Below are positions 12,706-24,080 of a stretch of 64,000 bases of DNA, one piece after another; position 1 is the stretch's first letter, and every line of letters starts with the position of its first letter. A program made the position numbers and the translations under genes. The notes beneath the pieces are model-generated. The model saw nothing but the letters and a program-made list of their open reading frames with translations, was not told the DNA's origin and did no database searches. The stretch lies in assembly GCA_963662155.1 (NCBI GenBank), contig OY759261.1, positions 63,429,917 through 63,493,916 of the forward strand. Direction: 5' to 3'. This DNA is from Lamellibrachia columna (lineage: Eukaryota; Annelida; Polychaeta; Sabellida; Siboglinidae).

Positions 12706-13752
12706 CGGTAACTCCTCAAAGAATTCAAGCACCACCTGAATGTCAACGTTACAATTGACGACTCGTTGTACAGTTACAATTAAGCGTAATAAACAGGCGG
12801 GTATGACATGCAGTTGACAAAAGTGGCATGCTTTTGGCGAGTGCAACTTATAGGCCTGGACAGCCCAAAATAGGGTTCTTAAGATTGATGTCGAACGGCA
12901 GGTTATGGCCAGCATAATGTTGAAAGACGATTGGTGAATAACCGGTTGGTCAATACGCGCATCAAGTGCTGTGTTCACTCGATAGTATGTGTAACGTTTC
13001 TAGCTACATTCCAGTGGTCACTGCCAGAGTGCATGTCGTCCTCTGTGATAGTTTTACGTCCTAAAATGAAGGAGATAATACCGACATTGGCATTGGCACG
13101 AGCCACAGCCACGTTTTACACCATAAAATATATCCCGTGCCCGGTTCTGGTATTGAACGCCGAATTCTGGCACGTAAAGCAGATGTGTTAACGATCTCAA
13201 TAATCTACGTAAGAACCTGAGGTCACTGATGTTCACTCGACGCTAATTTATTGAACTATCACATGCATGCACGTTGACTGAACCGGTCTTCGGCGTGTGC
13301 GAATGTTTTGTTCAAGAACGAGTTTGCGCGCAAGACGTGGTTCTACCTATGTTTTATGTTAAGTTACACATACAGATGTTTGGTGTATCTGTGTAGTTGT
13401 CATTCTTGACTTGGACAGCATACACAACGTCACGCAAATGTATTTAGAAAGTACTACTCGCAATAGCATACGGCACAGACATCCAATACGAAGGTGTCCG
13501 GTAACAAACGTTCGTGTTGATGTGCAAGAAGTTTGATAATACTGTATTGTGTTTTGGAATGGCAGCTTTATTTGAACATATTTAATGTGATTGTGTAATG
13601 TGTACGTCAAATGACATAATACGATGCTTGCAGAATTCACCAAATACCCCTGCTGGTTAGTCCTTGCATTTATGCAGTCATCACACATATACGGTATATG
13701 ATATACATGATATGTGTTTGTGTGTTTTGCATTGTTATGTTTTGCATTGTTG
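12706..13752. other. intergenic, nothing recognised
   Basis: Several short ORFs but no domain, splice pattern or repeat recognised. Confidence 0.4.
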
Positions 13753-13795
13753 TGTGTTTGTTTGTTTGTTTGTTTGTTTGTTTGTTTGTTTGTTT
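13753..13795. repeat. (GTTT)n microsatellite
   Basis: About ten GTTT units, downstream of the cysteine-rich peptide gene. Confidence 0.9.
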
Positions 13796-13870
13796 ATTGT
13801 TGCAGTGTCCCTTGATAGGTTGTCTGTTACCTATCGACGACCGAAGGCAGTCTGCGATTGCTGACAACTG

Positions 13871-14821
13871 CTAGCTATATCCCGTTCCAAACGCTTCCTC
13901 GCACGCAGCGGCGCATAGGTCGTAGTTTTCGAGACAGCGGTCTGGGTTGTGTTTGCCATGCACTCGACCACAGCCGCTAGTTCGGATGCAGTCATTCCTC
14001 AACATACAGCAGACACCTACGCATCCTCTCAACAGCACTGATTGGCAGCAGGACGGGGAGACCAGGAATGCAGCCAGAAGCCACACAACGATACCTACAA
14101 CAGACGCAGGAGCTGAATGTGCAACGGGTAGATTTTTTTTTGGGATGTCATATAGAATATTGGGGGCAGGTGTAGACAAATGTAGGGCAGCAATAACGAT
14201 AATGAGAACAATGTGTTATAATTTGCGTGCGTGCTTCCGCCCGCCCGCCCGCCCGCCCGCCCGCCCGCCCGCCCGCCCGCCCGCCCGCCCGCCCGCCCGC
14301 CCGCCCGCCCGCCCGCCCGCCCGCCCGCCCGCCCGCCCGCCCGCCCGCCCGCCCGCCCGCCCGCCCGCCCGCCCGCCCGCCCGCCCGCCCGCCCGCCCGC
14401 CCGCCCGCCCGCCCGCCCGCCCGCCCGCCCGCCCGCCCGCCCGCCCGCCCGCCCGCCCGCCCGCCCGCCCGCCCGCCCGCCCGCCCGCCCGCCCGCCCGC
14501 CCGCCCGCCCGCCCGCCCGCCCGCCCGCCCGCCCGCCCGCCCGCCCGCCCGCCCGCCCGCCCGCCCGCCCGCCCGCCCGCCCGCCCGCCCGCCCGCCCGC
14601 CCGCCCGCCCGCCCGCCCGCCCGCCCGCCCGCCCGCCCGCCCGCCCGCCCGCCCGCCCGCCCGCCCGCCCGCCCGCCCGCCCGCCCGCCCGCCCGCCCGC
14701 CCGCCCGCCCGCCCGCCCGCCCGCCCGCCCGCCCGCCCGCCCGCCCGCCCGCCCGCCCGCCCGCCCGCCCGCCCGCCCGCCCGCCCGCCCGCCCGCCCGC
14801 CCGCCCGCCCGCCCGCGTGAG

Positions 14822-14889
<68 letters not shown>

Positions 14890-15747
14890 TGAGTGTGTAC
14901 GTGCGCGCGAGTGTTTATTTAGTATTACACACTTTACATATTTTGCTTTTTTTCACGTTTTGTATTGGACGTTTTCATTAACAGTTTTGACTTCATTAAA
15001 TATTCACACGACGAGGCTCTACTTGAGTCTCTCCCATCAGTATTTTATATAGCTATACAATAACATTTGGCTTCCGTACTGCTTATTGCAAAGAAGAAAA
15101 CATGACGTCCATGGGTCGCTTTGAACCTATTTTTGGATAGTGCATTCAGATAGTCCTGAAACAGTCTACGTTTGTTACATACCCCTTATGTCAAATGGGA
15201 CGGATTGGCTGTGACGTTCTTTATTCTGAATTTTACCGACTTTACCACTTATTGCCGTTGTTGTAGCAATGGCTCATCTTTAAGTTCACGCTATGGTTGA
15301 AACCATTCCCAGATACAGGAGCCAACAATTCTTCTGACCATCCAGTAAGCAAAGGTAGGGTCGTTTATGTTCACCCCTGTTCGGTTCCAAAGATAACACA
15401 CATTGCTCTTCGAAAATTATTTTTAAAAACGCCAGAAATATTACACAGAAATGCTGCGAACCGCTTTAAACATTCACTGGCGGCAACATTACATTGCCGG
15501 ACACAGCTACGTACGAAACAATTGCATCATGGATAATCCTGTGCAACCAGCACATGGAAGAAGTCAAGACATACCAGCATGTACATTTCTCGACTGACAA
15601 AGAGGATATATGAGACGAGTAGAGTTGAACATGGCAGGGAGGGATAGATGACTCTGGACACAGATGGTTGGTGTAGAGTTTGACAAGTGGCGGACATAAG
15701 AAAGAGTGGGTGAGTGCTCTCGAGTTGTTTTACTTACCTACGCCCAT
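13871..15747 (-). CDS. small secreted cysteine-rich peptide, 77 aa, 2 exons
   Basis: Exons complement(join(13871..14094, 15738..15747)). Exon 1 is only ATG GGC GTA G before a consensus donor GTAAGT. Exon 2 follows acceptor TCTGTTGTAG in matching phase 1, and the total is 78 codons including TAG. Joined, the N-terminus MGVGIVVWLLAAFLVSPS is a good signal peptide, whereas exon 2 alone has no upstream ATG. The rest has ten Cys spaced CC-X7-C-X3-CC-X5-C-X5-C-X11-C-X6-C-X3-C, suggesting up to five disulfides. I do not recognise the family. Defence peptide, peptide ligand or matrix component are all possible. The 1.64-kb intron contains the long CCCG repeat. The main doubt is the ten-base first coding exon. 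Confidence 0.6.
14237..14816. repeat. (CCCG)n tetranucleotide repeat, about 145 units
   Basis: About 580 bp of apparently perfect CCCG/CCGC repeat, flanked on both sides by GTGC units (14224-14234 and 14817-14890). It lies in the intron of the minus-strand cysteine-rich peptide gene, so the transcript would carry GGGC repeats. Each unit has one CpG. The Pro-Pro-Ala-Arg frames through it are artefacts. Confidence 0.97.
14817..14890. repeat. (GCGT)n microsatellite
   Basis: About 18 GCGT/GTGC units with two GAGT variants, directly joined to the CCCG block. Confidence 0.95.
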
Positions 15748-15787
15748 AACGTCTTCACTGGAGCTCTGCCTTGGTCTGTCTGATCTT

Positions 15788-15880
15788 CCTAGAAGCAAAG
15801 GCAAGTAAGTAGTGTTGCAAAGGTGAAGTGAAGCAAAGGCAAGTAGTGTTGCAAAGGTGAAGTGAAATAAAGGCAAGCCG
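15788..15880. repeat. 34-bp tandem repeat, about 2.5 copies
   Basis: Unit AAGCAAAGGCAAGTAGTG + TTGCAAAGGTGAAGTG. On the minus strand it lies immediately upstream of the first exon of the cysteine-rich peptide gene. Confidence 0.8.
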
Positions 15881-16084
15881 GTGTATGTACATGATATTGT
15901 GAAGATGCCAGAGCCAATTCCACGTGACGTCTGACTCGCTAACATTGTACGATTTTTTTATTATATATAACCATGTATCACGAACAGTTGGGCAGGATGA
16001 TTTTTGAAACATACATGCATAAATATACCATATGAATGGAGACACTAATTAATAACGATATGAACGTATTAGAGCTGCGTGAGG

Positions 16085-16290
16085 TAGACGCATCAAAGGG
16101 TAATCAAATTATTGGGTTAATTAGGAGAAATAAAACGTACAGCAAAGTATACATATACATGTATAAAACAATAACTATGCCTCATTTAAGACATCGCATA
16201 CAAGCTTGGAGGCCATATCATTAGAAGGACATAAGCATGATAGATAGAAAGAATGCAATGAATAGCAGCTGATTCCAGAGCTGAGATACT
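16085..16290 (+). pseudogene. decayed CR1-like LINE fragment
   Basis: Matches about 62170-62380 of the long LINE copy: GGGTTAATTAGGAGAA, then CATACAAGCTTGGAGGCC, then ATTCCAGAGCTGAGA. Coding frame lost. Confidence 0.75.
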
Positions 16291-16434
16291 CTGTTCTACC
16301 GGCCTGCCTCGATTGTGCATATTTGTCTAGCGATTATCGGCAAACTTCGATGTGACGTCACTGGTGACATGGAAGCTTTCCATTCGTTCACCTATGTTTA
16401 CAGAGATAGCGGTTGGATCGAAGCGAACGTCCGA

Positions 16435-16515
16435 ATGGTTCATTGTGCGGCATTCGTTTGTAACGCAAACAGTAGTAATACAGTAACATATAGTTCGTTT
16501 AAGTTCCCAACGTAG
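16435..16515 (+). pseudogene. THAP-domain N-terminal fragment
   Basis: A 26-codon frame starting MVHCAAFVCNANSS and ending FKFPT then stop. The C-X4-C pair and the FKFP motif are the first half of a THAP (C2CH) zinc finger. The second half, with its C-X2-H, is not seen after the stop. THAP domains occur in host factors and in P-, Kolobok- and Harbinger-related transposons. Sequence just upstream (GTGACGTCACTGGTGACA) also occurs in the arms of the foldback at 17212-18112, so both may come from one transposon. Confidence 0.5.
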
Positions 16516-16775
16516 CCAGCCTTGCTAAATCATTGGTTCGCGAAATTATAGCCTGCACACTTCAAGCCGACGAAGCTAAACCGGCTTTGCTCGACTCACT
16601 TCGAGAAAACCTGACAGTTGGTGATTGACAGCCCTAGGTTATCCTTTTGCTGAAATATCTTGAAACAGGATAATGTGCCAACATTATTCCCAGTAGTGGA
16701 TGTGTTGATGCCACCAATTCGCAATCCGCAAGCGGGCCTCGCAAACGGACTGTCACAAACACTGTAAGCACGATC

Positions 16776-16870
16776 TTTTACTTTCTGACATAACCATGAA
16801 AATGGTCACATACGCACGTCACGTGGTCAAAGTCACTACTACTTCCATATTATTGAACGATCAAAATTTA
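16776..16870 (-). repeat. foldback-family end, partial
   Basis: Reverse complement of the end also found at 17235-17340 and 18190-18300: CAGAAAGTAAA at one side, TTTGACCACGTGAC at the other, with an internal deletion of the GGCGGCTCT segment. Confidence 0.65.
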
Positions 16871-17211
16871 CAAAACCTAAAGCAAAAATTTCGATCTCCA
16901 AGGAAATCAAAGCTTATGCCGAGCAGTCGTCCCAAAATAATGAGCTTCACAGTAGCTCCTTTCGGTGTCGTTTCTATGATGGAAAGTACGAGTAATTGTG
17001 AGTGCTTGCAGGTGCGTGTTCACGAACATACGTTCTTTTGAAAAATATATTAATGCAACATTCGGATGCAGAAAATTATACCATCACCGTGTTGTCAGTT
17101 ATAAATATAACAGCGAGACCGTGCGACGTGTTTGTGAAGCTCAACAACGCCTCGGCATAAGCGTCGATTGTACGGTAGACGTGGAGTTAGGCGTAGGATA
17201 TTTTTAGCGAG

Positions 17212-18112
17212 TTTTGTTTGTAATAATTTCGTCGCAAAGAGCAATTTTTGACCACGTGACATGTGTATATTTATATTAGATATACGAGGAGACGTTTGGC
17301 GGCTCTATGTGGTCGTTTTCATGGTTAGGTCAGAAAGTAAAAGGTCGAAGGCTACTGGCGTCGCTAAACTGCTCCGAATAAACCGAATTCGGAAATGATT
17401 CTGCGATATCACTGGCCGCTAGCGGTTCGAAATCGTAATATTTTAATTGGTATTCTGGAAAATTGTCATCACCACCTCTAGCCACAGTGACACGAGTGAA
17501 ACTGTATTGAAGCAGTGCATGGAAATCACTGGCTGAATGTAAACGAATGTCACCAGTGACGTCACAAAACCACGCGATCGTCCATCTCATTAAAGGGAAT
17601 AACAACAAGACACTAGTTAAAATGGCGTGTGCACCAAAGTTTAATATTATATATACTACATGCCAAAATAAAAACAATTAGTAAAAACATTATTTATAAG
17701 TAAAATTATTCGAAGTTAATGAGATGAGAGATCGCGTGGTTTTGTGACGTCGCTGATGACATGAATTTACATTGGTGATTTCTATGCAATGGTTCAGTAT
17801 AGTTTCGCGTTACTGTGGCGAGTGATGCCGATGCAAATTTTCAAGAATAAAGAGTACAATGTAACGATTTCGAACCGCTAGCGGCAAGTGATACCGCATA
17901 ATCATCTTTCAATTCGGCTCTTTCGGAGCAGTTTAGCGACGCCAGTAGCCTTTGACTTCGATTTTATTTACTTTCTGACCGATCCATGAAAACGATCACT
18001 TAGAGCTGCTAAACGTCTCCTCGTATATCTATCATACGCATGCACATGTGACGTGGTCAAAATATTACTCTTACTTCCAAATAAAGAAAACAATTACGAA
18101 AACAAAAACTTA
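17212..18112. mobile_element. foldback element, about 0.9 kb with arms of about 400 bp
   Basis: The left arm (17212-17600) is repeated in inverted orientation on the right (17715-18112). Shared blocks, outside to inside: TTTGACCACGTGACATGTG, ATATACGAGGAGACGTTT, a GTCAGAAAGTAAA block, GCTACTGGCGTCGCTAAACT, CCGCTAGCGGTTCGAAATCG, and GACGTCACAAAACCACGCG. The centre of about 110 bp is AT-rich and single-copy. No transposase frame. Class uncertain; target duplication not determined. Confidence 0.75.
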
Positions 18113-18159
18113 CCATCTCCTATGCCTAGCTTCGCGGAGCTAGCCGTAGAGTATATAGC

Positions 18160-18300
18160 TAGTTTTTGTTTTTTGTAAATTGTTATCGCTACATGGACGT
18201 AAGAGTAATGTTTAACCGTGACATGTGTATGTGCATGGTAAATATATGAGAAGTTTGGCGGCTCTAGGTGGTCGTTTTCATGGTTAGGTCAGAAAGTAAA
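18160..18300 (+). repeat. foldback-family end, solo copy
   Basis: Same end sequence as the left arm at 17212, from AGTTTTTGTTTTTTG to GTCAGAAAGTAAA. Immediately left of it is a short hairpin, CTAGCTTCGCGGAGCTAG. Confidence 0.7.
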
Positions 18301-18334
18301 CATCGCAACAGCAGGAGTAGCGCTGACGGGTGGT

Positions 18335-19221
18335 GGTGATTTCGGCCGCCCGTGAATTCGGCCCCACTGCCATGTGCACTTTATAATGGCGTGAATAGGA
18401 TGTGAATTCGGCCGATGTTATTTCGGCTTGGTGATTTTGATGACTGAGTTGACACACAATATCTATTCAATTCTGGCTGGTAAAGCCTTCACTTTAAGAG
18501 TTTGCTATTCCTGTACTTGTCATCAAAGAAATGCCAAATTTAATTTGATACTGTTGGAGTGCAATGCTTTGTCTGTTTCGTACAATGAGCAGGTGCGAAT
18601 AAAATGCTCCACATTCAAAATGATCTGACGAAGAACATTGTATATATCAAAGACCACATGCAGGTGGCTCCGTTCTATTCACAATACAATAATCGCGTAT
18701 CACTGTCATTGCTATGTATTTGATTTAATTGAGCAAATTTCTGGGGAGAATTCCCCTGCAGAAGGGTAGCGCATGAAAATATGAAATATATAAACAAGAT
18801 ATTATGAAAATTGTAACTTTATTTATTTAAATTATTAAACTGTATATAATATTATTGTTTTTGGTGTAATATATATATATGATATTAATTTTAAGGAAAT
18901 AACGAATTGCATATGAGTTCTAATGATCGTCTAGCTGACTGTGTGTTAAAATTCTAAAACATAGCGCCATATTTTATGCGAAATGAAGCGAAAGCTATAA
19001 AAGCGGTTACAAAGTAACCATCTTGGGTTAAAGTGGAACTAAATCAATTAACACATGATATAATATATGTTTTATTTACAGTAAGACACACATTTAGATT
19101 CATGTGTCCGGTACAGAATCGTTTGGGCTGAGATCACTATGCCCTCTGGGTTCTGAGGCCGAAGTCACCAGAGTTGCGGGCTCCAAAGAATGCTCCCCGA
19201 ATTCACCGAACCGAAATCACC
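18335..19221. mobile_element. putative non-autonomous DNA transposon, 887 bp
   Basis: Left end GGTGATTTCGGCCGCCCG followed by TGAATTCGGCC; the reverse complement of the right end is GGTGATTTCGGTTCGG followed by TGAATTCGG. Subterminal copies of TGAATTCGGCC and TTTCGGC lie inside. No target duplication is evident, so boundaries are provisional. Confidence 0.45.
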
Positions 19222-19659
19222 GTGTCCCGACGTCATCTGTATCCGCGCTGACAGCTCGCTTCGATCCGAGGTGTACCGTGGTCGTCGACGCCCGAGTCGC
19301 TTCCTGGGTTCCACGGAATGATGGCATCAGCAGTGTATGAATGGAAAGTCCCAGTCTCGTAGCAATTCTTTATCATCAGTGACGTCATAATCGATGCAGG
19401 CCGGTAGAACAGAATATTATTTTGAATTATTAATTAATTGAATTCTAATGAATGTTTCGGCGTTGTGGAAATGGAAATATACTACAAGATGTAATATGAT
19501 ATGATTTCAAGCAATCGTTGTTTGTATTCCCTTTAACTTCGAATTTTACCCGCGTTTGACGCATTAAACATATAAATTTACCTATACATACATTTTCTGT
19601 AATTTTCTTAGGTTGGCATATAATGCATAAAATATTATGAAACTACGCACCGAAAAAGC
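19222..19659. other. AT-rich intergenic
   Basis: Nothing recognised between the putative transposon and the LINE/satellite block. Confidence 0.4.
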
Positions 19660-19712
19660 AGGTTAACTATTGATTTGTTGTTGTTCCCACCTTTATGAAA
19701 GATATAAAAAAA
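19660..19712 (+). pseudogene. possible LINE sequence left of the satellite
   Basis: Weak similarity to LINE positions of about 62478-62535 (GGTTA, then TTGTTC, then GAAAGA before the AACTAGAGG start of the array). Too diverged to be sure. Confidence 0.3.
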
Positions 19713-22700
19713 ACTAGAGGGTAACGTTAATAAAGATAAAAGAGCTAGAGGGTAACGTTAATAAAGATAAAAGAACTAGAGGGTAACGTTAATAAAGATA
19801 AAAGAACTAGAGGGTAACGTTAATAAAGATAAAAGAACTAGAGGGTAACGTTGATAAAGATAAAAGAACTAGAGGGTAATGTTAATAAAGATAAAAGAAC
19901 TAGAGGATAACGTTGATAAAGATAAAAGAACTAGAGGGTAACGTTAATAAAGATAAAATAACTAGAGGGTAACGTTAATAAAGATAAAATAACTAGAGGG
20001 TAACGTTAATAAACATAAAGAACTAGAGGGTAACGTTAATAAAGATAAAAGAACTAGATGGTAACGTTAATAAAGATAAAAGAACTAGAGGATAACGTTG
20101 ATAAAGATAAAAGAACTAGAGGGTAACGTTGATAAAGATAAAAGAACTAGAGGGTAACGTTAATAAAGATAAAAGAACTAGATGGTAACGTTAATAAAGA
20201 TAAAAGAACTAGAGGATAACGTTGATAAAGATAAAAGAACTAGAGGGTAACGTTAATAAAGATAAAAGAACTAGATGGTAACGTTAATACAGATAAAAGA
20301 ACTATAGGGTAACGTTAATAAAGATAAAATAACTAGAGGGTAACGTTAATAAAGATAAAATAACTAGAGGGTAACGTTAATAAACATAAAGAACTAGAGG
20401 GTAACGTTAATAAAGATAAAAGAACTAGATGGTAACGTTAATAAAGATAAAAGAACTAGAGGATAACGTTGATAAAGATAAAAGAACTAGAGGGTAACGT
20501 TAATAAAGATAAAATAACTAGAGGGTAACGTTAATAAAGATAAAATAACTAGAGGGTAACGTTAATAAACATAAAGAACTAGAGGGTAACGTTAATAAAG
20601 ATAAAAGAACTAGATGGTAACGTTAATAAAGATAAAAGAACTAGAGGATAACGTTGATAAAGATAAAAGAACTAGAGGGTAACGTTGATAAAGATAAAAG
20701 AACTAGAGGGTAACGTTAATAAAGATAAAAGAACTAGATGGTAACGTTAATAAAGATAAAAGAACTAGAGGATAACGTTGATAAAGATAAAAGAACTAGA
20801 GGGTAACGTTAATAAAGATAAAAGAACTAGAGGGTAACGTTGATAAAGATAAAAGAACTAGAGGGTAATGTTAATAAAGATAAAAGAACTAGAGGATAAC
20901 GTTGATAAAGATAAAAGAACTAGAGGATAACGTTGATAAAGATAAAAGAACTAGAGGGTAACGTTAATAAAGATAAAAGAACTAGAGGGTAACGTTAATA
21001 CAGATAAAAGAACTAGAGGGTAACGTTAATACAGATAAAAGAACTAGAGGGTAACGTTAATACAGATAAAAGAACTAGATGGTAACGTTAATACAGATAA
21101 AAGAACTAGAGGGTAACGTTAATACAGATAAAAGAACTAGAGGGTAACGTTAATACAGATAAAAGAACTAGAGGGTAACGTTAATACAGATAAAAGAACT
21201 AGAGGGTAACGTTAATACAGATAAAAGAACTAGATGGTAACGTTAATACAGATAAAAGAACTAGAGGGTAACGTTAATACAGATAAAAGAACTAGAGGGT
21301 AACGTTGATAAAGATAAAAGAACTAGAGGGTAACGTTAATAAAGATAAAAGAACTAGAGGGTAACGTTGATAAAGATAAAAGAACTAGAGGGTAACGTTA
21401 ATAAAGATAAAAAGAACTAGAGGGTAACGTTAATACAGATAAAAGAACTAGAGGGTAACGTTAATACAGATAAAAGAACTAGATGGTAACGTTAATACAG
21501 ATAAAAGAACTAGAGGGTAACGTTAATAAAGATAAAATAACTAGAGGGTAACGTTAATAAAGATAAAATAACTAGAGGGTAACGTTAATAAACATAAAGA
21601 ACTAGAGGGTAACGTTAATAAAGATAAAAGAACTAGATGGTAACGTTAATAAAGATAAAAGAACTAGAGGATAACGTTGATAAAGATAAAAGAACTAGAG
21701 GGTAACGTTGATAAAGATAAAAGAACTAGAGGGTAACGTTAATAAAGATAAAAGAACTAGATGGTAACGTTAATAAAGATAAAAGAACTAGAGGATAACG
21801 TTGATAAAGATAAAAGAACTAGAGGGTAACGTTAATAAAGATAAAAGAACTAGAGGGTAACGTTGATAAAGATAAAAGAACTAGAGGGTAATGTTAATAA
21901 AGATAAAAGAACTAGAGGATAACGTTGATAAAGATAAAAGAACTAGAGGATAACGTTGATAAAGATAAAAGAACTAGAGGGTAACGTTAATAAAGATAAA
22001 AGAACTAGAGGGTAACGTTAATACAGATAAAAGAACTAGAGGGTAACGTTAATACAGATAAAAGAACTAGAGGGTAACGTTAATACAGATAAAAGAACTA
22101 GATGGTAACGTTAATACAGATAAAAGAACTAGAGGGTAACGTTAATACAGATAAAAGAACTAGAGGGTAACGTTAATACAGATAAAAGAACTAGAGGGTA
22201 ACGTTAATACAGATAAAAGAACTAGAGGGTAACGTTAATACAGATAAAAGAACTAGATGGTAACGTTAATACAGATAAAAGAACTAGAGGGTAACGTTAA
22301 TACAGATAAAAGAACTAGAGGGTAACGTTGATAAAGATAAAAGAACTAGAGGGTAACGTTAATAAAGATAAAAGAACTAGAGGGTAACGTTGATAAAGAT
22401 AAAAGAACTAGAGGGTAACGTTAATAAAGATAAAAAGAACTAGAGGGTAACGTTAATACAGATAAAAGAACTAGAGGGTAACGTTAATAAAGATAAAAGA
22501 ACTAGAGGGTAACGTTGATAAAGATAAAAGAACTAGAGGGTAACGTTAATAAAGATAAAAAGAACTAGAGGGTAACGTTAATACAGATAAAAGAACTAGA
22601 GGGTAACGTTAATAAAGATAAAAGAACTAGAGGGTAACGTTAATACAGATAAAAGAACTAGAGGGTAACGTTAATACAGATAAAAGAACTAGAGGGTAAC

Positions 22701-23821
22701 GTTAATACAGATAAAAGAACTAGAGGGTAACGTTGATAAAGATAAAAGAACTAGAGGGTAACGTTAATAAAGATAAAAAGAACTAGAGGGTAACGTTAAT
22801 ACAGATAAAAGAACTAGAGGGTAACGTTAATACAGATAAAAGAACTAGAGGGTAACGTTAATAAAGATAAAAGAACTAGAGGGTAACGTTAATAAAGATA
22901 AAAGAACTAGAGGGTAACGTTAATAAAGATAAAAGAACTAGAGGGTAACGTTAATAAAGATAAAAGAACTAGAGGGTAACGTTAATAAAGATAAAAGAAC
23001 TAGAGGGTAACGTTAATAAAGATAAAAGAACTAGAGGGTAACGTTAATAAAGATAAAAGAACTAGAGGGTAACGTTAATACAGATAAAAGAACTAGAGGG
23101 TAACGTTAATACAGATAAAAGAACTAGAGGGTAACGTTAATACAGATAAAAGAACTAGAGGGTAACGTTAATACAGATAAAAGAACTAGAGGGTAACGTT
23201 AATACAGATAAAAGAACTAGAGGGTAACGTTAATACAGATAAAAGAACTAGAGGGTAACGTTAATACAGATAAAAGAACTAGAGGGTAACGTTAATAAAG
23301 ATAAAAGAACTAGAGGGTAACGTTGATAAAGATAAAAGAACTAGAGGGTAACGTTAATACAGATAAAAGAACTAGAGGGTAACGTTAATACAGATAAAAG
23401 AACTAGAGGGTAACGTTAATAAAGATAAAAGAACTAGAGGGTAACGTTAATAAAGATAAAAGAACTAGAGGGTAACGTTAATACAGATAAAAGAACTAGA
23501 GGGTAACGTTAATACAGATAAAAGAACTAGAGGGTAACGTTAATACAGATAAAAGAACTAGAGGGTAACGTTAATACAGATAAAAGAACTAGAGGGTAAC
23601 GTTAATACAGATAAAAGAACTAGAGGGTAACGTTAATACAGATAAAAGAACTAGAGGGTAACGTTAATACAGATAAAAGAACTAGAGGGTAACGTTAATA
23701 AAGATAAAAGAACTAGAGGGTAACGTTGATAAAGATAAAAGAACTAGAGGGTAACGTTAATACAGATAAAAGAACTAGAGGGTAACGTTAATACAGATAA
23801 AAGAACTAGAGGGTACCGTTA
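19713..23821 (+). repeat. 31-bp satellite, about 132 copies
   Basis: Unit ACTAGAGGGTAACGTT + AATAAAGATAAAAGA. Recurring variants are GATGG for GAGGG, AGGATAACGTTG, AATACAG for AATAAAG, a shortened AAACATAAAG unit and a unit with one extra A. The order of variants between about 20510 and 21530 is repeated at about 21530-22550, giving a higher-order repeat of about 1.02 kb (33 monomers). The last monomer runs without a break into LINE 3' sequence. Confidence 0.97.
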
Positions 23822-24080
23822 ATGAAGGAACAGTGTAGATTCGATAACAGAACGTACTCATTCTCACTCACAGAGAACAATAAATGAATGGAACAAATTA
23901 TCTACAGATTGCTTAAATTCTAGCAGCATGAATATGTCTAAAAAACCAAAATTGACAAATATCTCAGAATGGCGGCTTGCACATTGATGACAAATTGTTG
24001 GACTCTCGATAAGTCAATGGCTTCCTTGTCCACTTTCCGTGTTTTATTCTCTGGGTGGCGATGTTAAATATTTTAAAATC
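23815..24080 (+). pseudogene. CR1-like LINE 3' end
   Basis: Matches about 62555-62822: CAGTGTAG, then AATGAATGGAACAAA, then GTTGGACTCTCGATAAG and GGCTTCCTTGTCCACTTT. It includes the end of ORF2 and the 3' UTR. It starts exactly where the satellite stops. Confidence 0.9.

Noticed and set aside
13947..15052. Long frames of Pro-Pro-Ala-Arg repeats (up to 344 codons)
   Set aside because: Produced by the pure CCCG/GCGT tetranucleotide; no independent coding signal.
19713..23821. CRISPR-like array
   Set aside because: No unique spacers: units are head-to-tail variants of one 31-bp monomer in animal DNA.
19713..23821. Telomere-like repeat (GGGTAA motif)
   Set aside because: GGGTAA occurs once per 31-bp unit and is not tandem TTAGGG.
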